Shown in pieces: positions 15,253 to 27,000 of a stretch of 51,021 nt of DNA; the first letter of the stretch is position 1, and the number at the start of each line of letters is the position of its first letter. The translations under genes and the position numbers were made by a program. The notes under the pieces are model-generated. The model worked only from the letters and a program-made list of their open reading frames with translations, was not told where the DNA came from and ran no database searches. The DNA comes from Treponema sp. (GTDB lineage: Bacteria; Spirochaetota; Spirochaetia; Treponematales; Treponemataceae), in the NCBI GenBank assembly GCA_024402615.1, contig JAKSTK010000003.1, positions 1-51,021 on the forward strand. Reading direction: 5' to 3'.

Positions 15253-16968
15253 CTAAAACTTATTCAAATGTTTTGCCGAAATTGCTTCCAGCTCCTGAAT
15301 TGTAAAGCGTGAAAGTAATTCTTTTGTACTGGAAATCAGTTTAGGACTCATACTTAAAGTTCTGATTCCCATTCCGCCTAAAACCATAACACTGTCCTGA
15401 CGACCAGCCATTTCACCACAAACTTCTACAGGAATACCTGCTTTATCTGCATTACTAATTGTAGTCTGAATTAATCGGAGTACTGGTAAACTGAATTCAT
15501 TATATAGGTTAGAAACATGCTGATTTTCACGGTCAATTGCCAGTGTATACTGAGTAAGATCGTTTGTTCCCAAACTGAAGAAATCACTAACCTTTGTAAG
15601 ACAATCAGAAATAATTGCCGCTGCAGCAGTTTCCACCATGATTCCCACAGGAATATCAGGATTAAACGGAATATTTTCGTAAGTAAGTTCTTTTTTTACT
15701 TCTTCAATCAGTTCAAGACATTCTTTTACCTGTTCAACGCTGGTAATCAGAGGGAACATAATTTTAAGATTTCCCTTAAGTCCTGCCCGGTAAAGTGCCC
15801 TCAACTGAGTTTTTAATACATTAGGATAAAGCAGACTTAAGCGAACCGCACGCAATCCCATCAACGGATTTTTTTCATCCAGTTCAGGAATATCAACCGA
15901 ATTAATTAATTTATCTCCACCGGCATCCAGTGTACGGATAATTACCGGTTTATCTTCCATAATTTCCAGAACCTGGGAATAAGCCTGATACTGATTTTCT
16001 TCACTAAAAGAACGGGCAGCCGCATTCATAGAAGCGCCATTCTGAGCCATGTAAAGGAATTCTGTTCTGAACAAACCGATTCCATCAGCTCCTTCTGCTT
16101 TGGCAATTTCTGCTTCTTCCGGAGAACCAATGTTTGCCATAAGCTTAAATTGTGTACCATCTTTTGTAACAGCAGGTTTATCAAGGAATTTGCGCAATGC
16201 AACCTTGTGCATATATTCTTCGCGGATTTTTGCTTTATATTCGGCAATAGTTTCTTTATCTGGTTCAACAAGAAGTTCTGCAGTATTACCGTCAATAATT
16301 ACAGTTTCGCCGTTTTTAACTTTTTTACTGATCCCTTCAAGACCAACAATAGTAGGAATTCCATAGTTGCGGGCAAGAATTACTACGTGAGAAGCAACAC
16401 CGCCCTCTGCCAGAGCAAGACCGGCAATCTTTCTTTTAGAAAGGATAATTGTATCGGCAGAACTTAATGAGTTTGCAAGAATAATTGCTCCATCTGGTAC
16501 TTTATTAATATCAAAAGGATGAATATCCAGCATTTCATCCAGAACCCTGTCAAAAACATCAGTAATATCTTTTGCCCGTTCAGAAAGGTAGTAGTTACCT
16601 GCCTGCTGAAGCTTTGTTGCATATTCCAGGGCTTTCTGCTCTACAGTGTATTCAATATTGTAAAGATCTTTCTGGTAAGAATTTTTAAGTTCCTGAGTAA
16701 AAACAGGATCTTCCAGCATAAGAATGTAAGTTTCGTAAATTTCCCGCTGAGCTTTATCTTTTGGATCAGTTTTTGAAAGAGAATCCAGCTGTTCAGTAAG
16801 ATTCATACATACTGTCTGAACTGCATTTTCAAAACGCGACCAGCCTTTATTAATCTGATCAAGATTAATTCTGTGATGAGGGATTGCTCTCTTTACTGGT
16901 TCAGGAATTACGAATGCCGCACCAATACTAGTTCCGTCCGAAGCCGGAATACCTAAAAATACTTCCAT
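15253..16968 (-). CDS. ptsI: phosphoenolpyruvate-protein phosphotransferase (PTS enzyme I)
   Basis: Enzyme I transfers phosphate from PEP to HPr; 571 aa, the normal length for the simple form. The phospho-His is in GGVASHVVILAR (His194). The PEP-binding core shows DGIGLFRTEFLYM, TLDAGGDK and the catalytic Cys in EVCGEMAGR. No HPr or EII gene lies nearby. Spirochaetes often use an incomplete PTS for regulation, so a regulatory role (ptsP-type naming) is possible. It heads a minus-strand operon with der, merR and the Rsm22-like gene. No Shine-Dalgarno sequence precedes the ATG; TATAAT (16982-16977) ends 8 nt before it. Confidence 0.93.
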   Translation of the reverse strand: MEVFLGIPASDGTSIGAAFVIPEPVKRAIPHHRINLDQINKGWSRFENAVQTVCMNLTEQLDSLSKTDPKDKAQREIYETYILMLEDPVFTQELKNSYQKDLYNIEYTVEQKALEYATKLQQAGNYYLSERAKDITDVFDRVLDEMLDIHPFDINKVPDGAIILANSLSSADTIILSKRKIAGLALAEGGVASHVVILARNYGIPTIVGLEGISKKVKNGETVIIDGNTAELLVEPDKETIAEYKAKIREEYMHKVALRKFLDKPAVTKDGTQFKLMANIGSPEEAEIAKAEGADGIGLFRTEFLYMAQNGASMNAAARSFSEENQYQAYSQVLEIMEDKPVIIRTLDAGGDKLINSVDIPELDEKNPLMGLRAVRLSLLYPNVLKTQLRALYRAGLKGNLKIMFPLITSVEQVKECLELIEEVKKELTYENIPFNPDIPVGIMVETAAAAIISDCLTKVSDFFSLGTNDLTQYTLAIDRENQHVSNLYNEFSLPVLRLIQTTISNADKAGIPVEVCGEMAGRQDSVMVLGGMGIRTLSMSPKLISSTKELLSRFTIQELEAISAKHLNKF

Positions 16969-16976
16969 AAATTTGA

Positions 16977-16995
16977 ATTATAGAAGAATTCTTCT
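16977..16995 (-). promoter_or_regulatory. ptsI -10 box with adjoining 14-bp palindrome
   Basis: TATAAT (16982-16977, minus strand) lies 8 nt before the ptsI ATG. The perfect palindrome AGAAGAATTCTTCT (16982-16995) directly abuts it, between ptsI and the divergent CmpB-type gene. It could be an operator, or chance in AT-rich DNA. Confidence 0.45.
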
Positions 16996-17020
16996 TATGT
17001 TTAAAGTATGGAGATTTAGT

Positions 17021-17878
17021 ATGAATATTTTAAATTTAGTCGATTATGTTGTGCCTGTTTATTACATGCCGTTTCCAAAGTTCTTTTTGCTGTTCATAAT
17101 TTTCAGCTTTGTGGGCTGGTGCTGTGAAGTAACTTACGTAGGTTTATTTTTTGAACACAAATTCATTAATCGTGGATTTTTGAACGGACCTTTGTGTCCT
17201 ATTTACGGTTGTGGAGGAGCTGTTTTGCTTTTTCTTCCCCAAATACTTTATAAAACCTGGATTCCTCTTTTCTTTGCATCAATGATTTTGTGCTCTGCAG
17301 TGGAATATTTTAGCAGCTGGGTGTTGGAAAAAATGTTTCATACTCTCTGGTGGGATTACAGTCATTACAAGGTGAATCTCAATGGCAGAATCTGTCTTTT
17401 GAATTCTGTTCTGTTTGGAGTTATGGGAGTTGTTGGTATTCATTTTGCAATTCCTCTGGTTCTGATGTTTTTAAACTGGCTGGGTGATACTGTAGTTCAA
17501 ATTTCTTCTATATTAATAGCAGTTTTACTTTCGGTAGATTTGATTATTACAATCCGCCGCCTGGTAGACTTTAATGCCAGTATGGAAAAACTCAAAGCAT
17601 TTGGCGAAAGTCTGAAAGATCACTATGGTCACGAGGAATGGTTTAGAAAAGAAACTTTACTGGATATGATTAACTCGGTAAGACAGCATGCACTTACAGA
17701 CAAATCAAAGATTAACAGCAATATAATAGAAAGAATCGAAAAAATCAGAGGCAGAAACCGTAATGTAGAACGCTTTATGAAACGATTCCCAACTCTTAAA
17801 AGTAAACATTACCGTGATGAAATAGACCTGTATGCAAGACATTTGAAAGAACGGCTTGAAAAAATGAATAAAAATTAA
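17021..17878 (+). CDS. putative ABC transporter permease, CmpB family membrane protein
   Basis: A 286-aa protein. The ATG at 17021 is chosen over upstream TTG/ATG codons because GGAG lies 7 nt before it. The N-terminal 180 residues hold about five helices and the family signature: FSFVGWCCEVTYVGL, NRGFLNGPLCPIYG, WWDYS, and LNGRICLLNSVLFG. The C-terminal 100 residues are soluble, charged and helical. The family is annotated as putative ABC permease (CmpB), but no transport partner is known or seen here, so the function is unproven. A terminator follows at 17890. Confidence 0.85.
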   Translation: MNILNLVDYVVPVYYMPFPKFFLLFIIFSFVGWCCEVTYVGLFFEHKFINRGFLNGPLCPIYGCGGAVLLFLPQILYKTWIPLFFASMILCSAVEYFSSWVLEKMFHTLWWDYSHYKVNLNGRICLLNSVLFGVMGVVGIHFAIPLVLMFLNWLGDTVVQISSILIAVLLSVDLIITIRRLVDFNASMEKLKAFGESLKDHYGHEEWFRKETLLDMINSVRQHALTDKSKINSNIIERIEKIRGRNRNVERFMKRFPTLKSKHYRDEIDLYARHLKERLEKMNKN

Positions 17879-17889
17879 ATTATTTACGG

Positions 17890-17936
17890 GGCTTTATGGG
17901 TAAATTTTGCTTATAAAGCCTTTTTTATTACTGGAA
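17890..17936 (+). terminator. Rho-independent terminator after the CmpB-type gene
   Basis: An 8-bp stem GGCTTTAT/ATAAAGCC (17890-17897 with 17923-17930) with a long loop is followed by T6. It insulates the giant gene downstream. Confidence 0.75.
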
Positions 17937-17980
17937 ATTAAAGAAATTCAGTACTCATGCCGAAATTCATATGAGGAAAT

Positions 17981-18080
17981 TTGCAAATTTTTTAAAATAC
18001 GATAATAATAAGCAGATTACCTTATTGAAAAAGTTATTTAGTTATAAAGAAAGAAGATAGGATTTTTTTTTAGTAGAGGT
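17981..18080 (+). promoter_or_regulatory. candidate promoter and ribosome-binding site of the first giant gene
   Basis: TTGCAA (17981-17986) and TAATAA (18003-18008) are 16 bp apart. A T9 run (18063-18071) and the AGAGGT ribosome-binding site (18075-18080) follow in the presumed 5' untranslated region. The box assignment is by eye. Confidence 0.35.
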
Positions 18081-18087
18081 ATTGTCT

Positions 18088-21000
18088 ATGAAGAGATGTC
18101 GTTTGTTTAGTGCCTTAGCATTGGCTGCTAGTTTATTGGTATTCAACACATCATGTGAAATTGGTTTGGGTGCGTCTGTTGATATTGCTGCACCAACCGT
18201 ATCTGTCACATACCCTGAACAGTCAAGTGTAATCCGGGATACTTTTGTTATTGCCGGTGACTGTGATGATGATAAGAGCGTAGCAAAGGTAAAAATCACA
18301 ATTCTTCGCACTGATACTGGTAAGAGCCAGACTGCAAAGGAATTTGAAGTTCCTGCAGACAATGCGAAAGGAAAATGGCGCGCAGAAATCAACGAATGGC
18401 TCGGTGAAGGAAAAGGCTATAACGGCTGGGAACTTTGTGATGGTAAGTATGTTGCCAACGTTGTTGCCATCGATAATACCAACCGTCCATCTGGTGTTGC
18501 TTCTCTTTCTTTCGACATCGATAATACAGCTCCAATCTTCATTTTAAAAAATCCTACCTCAGAAAATATATCTTCTCCTTCAAAATTTGGTACTACCTTC
18601 AAAGTAGCAGGTACAATGTCAGACGATCATACTGTCAGCACAATGACAATTAAGATTTATGACAAAGATGCAGATTTCTCTGATCCAGAAAATCCACCTG
18701 TCCCTCTTGAAACTGTAGTAGAAAACAATATTGATACAACTGCCGAAGTAGTTATTGCAAATTACAGCAGAGCAGGTGAACTTAAAGACCGTTATGATCA
18801 TATGTATGCCGGTGTTGAAGAAGGCGACGATAAAGTTCTTCTTTGTACAATCGAAGTACAGGATAACGCTAAAGAATTCAAAGATCCTTCAGAAGCAGAA
18901 AATACTTCAGCTGGTAACACAACCAGTAACTTTTATATTACAGATAAAGTAAATAACATCTGGACTAGTGGTGACATGGACCCTGGTCGTGTAAAAAAAG
19001 TAGTTAACGGTACTGCTACTAATGTTTCAGAAGAACTTGCAAGTCAGGTTCTTTATCTTTATAACAATGCAATTTCTAATACAGCTGCTTTCTCAATTAA
19101 CTCAGATTCAAATCCAACTTACGAAGTAAGCAGTTATGGTATTTTAAAAGATGCACCGGTTACAAAACTTGCAACAACTTCTGCATCAGTAACATTTAAC
19201 TTAACTTATGGTCGTAACCAGGAAAATATTAAACCAGAAACACTTAAAGTATTCCTTTGGGGACCTTATGAAGAAAATCAGGTAACTGAAGAAATGCGTG
19301 CAAAAATGTACAGTACAAATTTTGATACACTTTTTGCATATTACGAAGATCAGAAAGCAGAACATAAAGCAAGAGTTATTGCATATAACGGTGAAGGCAC
19401 ATGGGAAGGCAAAACTTATAAAAAGAACGGTGTTGTTTATGATAAAGGTTATGATGAAGGTTCTAAAGACTATTTAATTCAGTCTATTGAGCTTGAAGAT
19501 ACTATTAATCCAAATAAATACTATTATATTTCTGCATATGCAGAAGACTTAATGGGTGCTGCAGCAACTCCAAAATCATATTTCTTTGCATTCAAAGGAC
19601 AGAGTTCTGGTGCTGCTCCTGAAGTATTCTGGACTGATACTTCTTACGGAACAAACTGTGTAGAAAATCAGGGTATTGTTGGTTCTGGAGAATTAAACTT
19701 CTACGGTTATGCAAAATATAGTGATGGTATTGATACTAAGAGTGCCATTAGTTATAAAGCAGAAAGAACTGATGTTACAGGTGTTCCAAATATTACTGGT
19801 AATGTTGAAGAAGTAGGAACTGATCCAGTTGAAAATAATATTTACTGGAAGATTACACTTCCAGGTGTTCCAGATAGCACAGAAGCTATTGAAAGTTGGA
19901 AAATTACAGTAAATGCCACTTCAACAGATGCTTCTGGAGTTATTGGTGAAGCTAAACGTACATTCCAGATTGATACTCAGAAACCAAAGGTAATTCTTAC
20001 ATCATTAAAACCTTATGTAAGAGATTCTGAAGCAGGCAATTTGTATCTTAACGGTAAGATTGCTGTAGACGGTCGTATTGATGAAAAGAACCCTAGCAAA
20101 ATCTGGTATGAAATCTGGTCAAACGGAGTAAAAACTTATCCAACATCAAGTACTCCAGAATCAGAATACACTTATGATGAAACTTCTCGTAACATCAATG
20201 TAAATATTGATACAACAGACACAAAATATGCTCTTACAGATGAAAGTGAATTAAAGATTATTTTCTATGCAGAAGATAAAGCCGGAAACATTGGTACAAA
20301 TGAAACAAAAGTATTAAATGGTAACAAAGATTTCATCCTCAAACAGAGTACAGATAAACCTTCAATCGTAGCAGGTTTTGTTTACGATGAAGCAGGTAAA
20401 ACTAAAGAAAATATCAAGGCAGATGCATGGTATGATGCTGTCGGAAAATTAAATATTGCTCTTACAGATGATGATGGTGTTTCTGATGTAACTGTTTATA
20501 TTGATGGTGTAGAACAGACAGGAGAGTCAGCTCCTTCATTTAATAAGGATTCTACAAATACTTCTATAAATTATCCTGTTCCTACAGTTGATGGTGTTCA
20601 CTCAATTAAGGTTGTGGTAAAAGATAAGACTTACGGTGAAACTACAAACGCATCAATCAAAAACCTTAGAACAGAAACATTTGGTCCTTACACATTCGGT
20701 GTTGATACATCAATACCATCTGTTACCGATGATTTCTCTAAAGGATTAAATTACAACAAAAAAGGTCAGGCAGTAACATTAAAAGGTACTGCAGATGATA
20801 AAAATGGAATCAAAGACATTGAAGTAGCAATTACTGCAGAAGGTAGTGCTACTCCAGTTAAGACATATAAACTTTCAGCAGAAAATGCTGCAGACAAAGT
20901 AACATATAACACTTCAACTAAAGTCTGGTCTGTAACAATTCCAGAAGGTACTATTGCCGATGGTACTTACACTGTAACAACAACAGGTATTGATTATGCT

Positions 21001-24000
21001 GGAAAAACTTTCCCTGCAAATAGCCGCTGGTTAATTGATACAAAAACTCCTGCTGTAACTGCAAAAGTAACAACAGCAAAGAAAACTGTTAATGCAGAAA
21101 CCTGGTATGACACTAAAGCAATTGCCGTAGAAGTAACTGCAACTGATGATTTTGCTGGTGTTGCCGGTAGTGGTATTAAAGAAGTTGTATACAGTCTTAA
21201 TGGTACAGACTGGTATCCTCTTACACAGGACAGAGTTGATAATACTAAGTTTACTAGAACAGTAACTTGTGAAGACGGCACAAATAAGATTTATATCAAA
21301 GCAAAAGATAAACTCGATTATGAAAAAGCTATTGATGGTAACTTCCTTACTGTAAAAGTTGATAGTGAAGCTCCAGATGTATTTGAATTTGTTTCACTGG
21401 ATGGACAGGTAGATTCAAGTAAATTAATTAATGGTAATGCAGATATTCCTCTTGTTGTAAAAGTAAGTGATGCACTTACAGGTGTAGCTAGCGTTAAGAT
21501 TATTCAGATTGGAGAAAATGAAAAAACTCTTGTTGCTGGTACACCTTCTGAAGACAAGTACTCAATCACTATTCCAAAAGCTGATTTGAAAGTTGGTGAT
21601 ATCATTGTAGAAGTAGAAGACAAAGTTGGTCATAAAGATCATAAAAAGGTTGCAAACTTAAATATTGATAAAGATGCTCCAGTAATCACAATTAACTCTG
21701 TATCTCCAATTGCAAACAGTCACTACTTAAACGGTACAGTAAAAATTGAAGGAAAAATTACAGAAACTAACCTCGAAAATGTATGGTATGAAGTTTATAG
21801 TAATGGTTCTATAGTAACTTATGCTGCTGATCAGACTTTAGCAGCTAATACAGACATTGACTTTGATATTGATACAACAAAAGCTGTTATTAAAGATGAT
21901 GCAAGTTTTGATGTAATTATTTATGCAGAAGATAAAGCAAAGAATAGTGCTACTCCAGTTTCTATTAAAGTAAGAAATGGTAATGCATTATTCACAGTAA
22001 AACAGAGTACAGATAAACCTCTTATTACACCTAATAACTTTACATTCGTTGATGCAAAAACTAATACAAAAGAAAATCTCACTTCTTGGTTCAGTGGAAC
22101 ACCACTTATTGGAACCGTTTCAGATGATGATACTATTTCTTCTGTTTCTATTGTAACAAAGAATGAAGCTGGTACTTCTGTAGAAACAGCTGCTGCAGAA
22201 CAGACAATTCCAACCTTTACATATGCTTTACCATCTTCAGATGGTGTATATCAGGTAACTGTTACTGCTAAAGACTCTACATGGGCTGCTGGTGCTACAG
22301 ATTCAATTAAAGCAAACCGTATGACAACTTACGGTCCATTCCTCATTGGTGTTGACTCAAAAGCTCCGGAATTAACCGAAAACAGTCCTGCTGGTGTTAG
22401 TTATTCAAACGGTGCAATCGCATTAACTGGTACTGCCAGCGATGCTAACGGAATTAAAGAAATTACTGTTGAAGCCTTCAAAGATAATGCTGCAATTGCC
22501 GCTAAGACATACAAACTTTCAGGAAGTAAAGTAACTTATAATGCTTCAACAAAAGCATGGTCTTGTACATTTGCCGATGCAGATCTTACAGACGGTAGCT
22601 ACAAGTTCAAAGTAACTGCTACTGACTATGCAGGAAAAGACAGTATTGCTTACTGTAACTGGATTAAAGATAAAGTTGCTCCTTCAGTAACTCCATCTGT
22701 AGTAACTGCAGTAACTAAGACTGTTGGTTCTACAAAATGGTACAAAACAGCTTCTCTTGAAATTAAGGCTGTTGTAACAGATGCTACTAGTGGTGTAGCA
22801 AATGTTCAGTATAGTCTTGATGGTTCTGAATGGTTCAACCTTAAACAGGGTACAACAGAAGCAACAAAGAACGATTGGACAGCTACAGTAAAAGCTTCTC
22901 AGGGTGCTAATACAATCCAGTTCAAGGCTACAGATAAATCTGGCCTGGAAAATGCAGATAAGACTCTTGCCGTAAGTGTTGATACACTTGCTCCAGAAAC
23001 ATTGACTCTTGTTAGTGTTGATGATGATACATCATTCTCTGGAACAAAGATGGTAAATGGTTCTACAGATGTTAAGATTGTAGTTTCAGCTGCAGATTCT
23101 GGAATCGGTCTTGATACTATTGCAAACGGTGCTGTAGTCGTAACAAAAATTGGAAAGACAACTTTAGGAACTCCAATTAAAGCTTCTTCTGTAACAGACG
23201 GAAAATATACAATCACAATTCCAAAGGCAAATCTTGAATCAGGTGCTGTAACAGTAACTGCAAAAGATTTACTTGGAATTACTACAACAGACGAATTATT
23301 CTCATTGACAGTAGATAAGGATAAACCTGATGTTTCTATCAGTTCAGTTTCTCCTGTTATTTCAAAAGATTCAAAGAAATATGTAAACGGTACAATTAAG
23401 ATTTCTGGTAAAGCAAATGATTTGAACCTTGAACGTGTATGGTACACAGTAGTTGTAAATGGCACAGAAGGTCCAGAAAATACATTGGCTTCTGGTGTTG
23501 ATATTGAAATTGACACAACAAAATATGCAGATAACAGCACTCTCGATGTATATGTTTACGCAATTGATAAAGCAAATAACTCTAATTCTGCAAAAGCAAG
23601 CAGTGTAAACGGAGCAGGAACATTATTGTTCACTGTTGATCAGACAACAGATATTCCAGAAATTACTCCATCAAATATTACATATCTTGCCGCTCCTTCA
23701 TCAGGTTCAGCTACTGCCGCTTCAATTGAAGAAGCATCATGGTTCACAGGAAGTGCTTCTAATAATGTAATTGGTAGTGTTTCTGATGATGATATTCTTA
23801 CAAGCGTTTCAATCGTAACTAAGAATGCCGCAGGTACAGCAAATGTGGGAACTCCAGTAGAATTAATTGCTTCTGGTTCAACTGCATCTACAATCAACTT
23901 CAGTTATCCATTACCTGCTGCTGATGGTGTATATCAGGTAACAATCACAGCAACAGATTCTACATGGGCTGATGGTGCAACAGCTGCAATTAAAGCAAAC

Positions 24001-27000
24001 CGTAAGACAACTTACGGTCCATTTGTTGTTGGTGTTGATAAGAATGCTCCAACAGTAACTGAATCAAATTCAGAAAATCCAAAGAACTTCGTTACAGGTG
24101 CAATTGCATTGTCTGGTACTGCTGATGATACAAATGGTATCCGCGATATTGAAGTAAAAGTTGTTAATGCAAAAACTAGTGCAGTTGTTAAAACTTACAC
24201 ATACAGTGCTGGTAAAGTAACTTATAATTCATCAACAAAAGCATGGGCATATACAATTGCAGATGGAGACCTTGCTGATGGAAAATACAAAGTAACTGTA
24301 ACAGCGAAAGACTATGCAGGTAAGACTGCTTCGGTTGATGTTGATTACATTAAAGATAAGGTTGCACCAAGTGTAAACAGTGCATCTGTAACAACTCCTG
24401 CATCAGCTACAAAAGTTAATTCTACTGACTGGTACGGTACAAGTATGATTACTGTTACTGCTAATGCAACAGATGCTACTTGTGATGTAACAGAAGTTTC
24501 TTATTCTCTTAATAACACAGACTGGTCTCCATTCAAACAGGTTGCTGGAACTTCAAACTGGACAGCAGCTATTAACTGTCCTGACCAGGGCTTGAACAAG
24601 ATTTACATTAAGGCTGTTGATGAATCAAATAAAACTGGTTATATCCAGAATGACTTCATCACTGTTTATGTAGACAGCAAAGAACCAGAAGCATGTGAAT
24701 TATTCAGTATTGATGGAAACACATCATTTACAAACAAAAAGCTTGTAAACGGAGATACTCCAGTTTCATTTGTTGTAACTGCAGCAGATTCTTCTACAGA
24801 AGTTTGTACAGGCATTAAAGAAGTTAAACTCACAAAGGTTGGAACAAAAGATCTTTCTGTTGCCGGTACTTCACTGGGTTCTAACAAGTATGAAATTTCA
24901 ATTTCTACAGCAAATCTTGTAAGTGGTTCAGTTGTTGTTACTGTTTACGATCAGTTAGGAAAATCTAAAGACTTCACATTATTTACAATTGATAAAGATT
25001 CAACAGCTCCTGTAAGTACTGTTGCTCCTGTAAATGATGCTGATACAGATACTGCTGTAATTGATTTAAATAAAACAGTTACAATAAAGGGTTCTGCTTC
25101 AGATGAAAATGAACTTGCAGATGTTAAACTTTATTATGCCGTTGGAACTGCAGAACCTGCAAAACCAACTGCTGCACTTGATAAGGTTGCAAGCTGGACA
25201 GCTAAGAGCTGGACAAATATTGCTTCTTATGAAGGTTCTAAATACTCATGGACAGCAACAATTGATACAACAACATTAGCTGATAAAAAGAATCTTTACT
25301 TCTATGCTGTTGCAACAGATGCTGCAGGTAACTCAACTGCAACACCATATTCAACAACAGATACACTCTATATTAATCAGGATTCTGACCGTCCAAAGAT
25401 TAGCCTTACAAACCTTGCACTTACCGAAGATGAAAATGCAGCTGCTGGAATTTCTATGCTGGCAGAAGATACTGATACTTATGTAAGTACAAAAGATACA
25501 GATGGAAAATTCTGGCATACAACATCTTACCTTACAGGTACTGTAGAAGATGATGATGGAAACCACTCTGTAAAATCTGTTCAGTGGAGTAAAGATGGTT
25601 CTTCATGGTCAGAAAATATTTATGATAATGGCTGGAGAATTAACGATCTTGAAGATGGTTCAGTAACAATTTACTTCAAGGTTATTGATAATGAAGACGG
25701 AGAATTCATTTCTGCTGCTACAGGCATGAACGGTCCAAAAATTTACGATAGCAACGATATTGCTTGTCTTGGATTCAATGGAACAGAAAAAGAAGTAAGT
25801 GAAATTCTTCCACTTAAGGTAGATACAAAAGCACCTACTATTTCTACTCTGTACGGTTATGTTTCAGACAGCAGCACATATAACTCTACTCATGAAACAA
25901 AAGTAATCTCTGCAATGGATACACTTGGTGGTACAAATAAGTACCTCTATGTTGTAGCTGATACAAAAGATGATAACGGTATTTATAATGTTACTGTAAA
26001 ACTCGATGGTACAGCCGCTACAACTACAAATGAAAATGCAAAGGTTGTTCAGCAGAATTCAGAAAAGACAAAGACTGTAGTAAGATTTGATCTTTCTAAG
26101 CTTTCTCTCTCTGCAGATAAGAGAACAGAAAATAAAAAGCTTGAAGCAACTGTAACAGATAATGCTAAAAAATCTCGTAGTACTAATGAAACTATCATAG
26201 TTGATAACAAAAAACCTGAAATTACATTTACTACAAGAGAAGGTTCTACACTTTACGGTAGTATTCCAAACACAATTACAGGTAAAACAACAGATGGTAG
26301 TTTGATCACAGGCCTCTACTATAAGGTAACAACTTCTCCAACAAAACCTACAAGCGGTTGGACAGAAGTTGCTTATACAGGTGCAGGCGAAAATAATGTT
26401 GGTAGAGAAAACTGGAGCCTTGGATTTGACGGCTCACAGTCAACTCCAACAGAATATCATACAGATAATTTCTATGAACTTTATAAGACAATTGAAAGCA
26501 AAACAGATGATTACATGCTCAACTTAAACACAAACCTTGACATGTATATCTGGATGTACGCTGTTGATGAAGTAGGAAACGATAACAGCGCAGATCCTGT
26601 TAAATTGTCACTTAAAGTAGTACCTAATGCCGATAAACCAACAATCGCCATTACATATCCAGATGGTGGTAACTCAGTTGGTGGAAACATCCGTGTAACA
26701 GGTACAACTTCTATCCAGAAAGACTCTGTTGCAAATGTTTATATTCAGATTGACCCAAGTTTTGATACAGCATTTGATGCTTCTTGGGAAACAGAATTAA
26801 TGTCACTTGCAACTGCAAACAGCGTTGCAGATAAATACGAAGTTGTAAACACAGGTCTTGCAGCTCCATACAACAGAGGTATTAAGGCCAAAGGAACTAC
26901 AGGTTGGGGTGCTACAATTAACTTCAACCATGAATTTGACAGTAAGGTAAATGGCGAGGACAGAAAGGTTGGTATCAGAGCCTTTGCCGAAAGTACAACA

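Noticed and set aside
18063-18071. T9 run upstream of giant gene 1 as a phase-variation tract
   Set aside because: Runs of this length are expected in AT-rich intergenic DNA, and it lies between the presumed -10 and the ribosome-binding site, where length change would have little clear effect.
18082-18087. TTG at 18082 as start of giant gene 1
   Set aside because: It is only 1 nt after the ribosome-binding site; the ATG at 18088 has proper spacing and gives a normal signal peptide.
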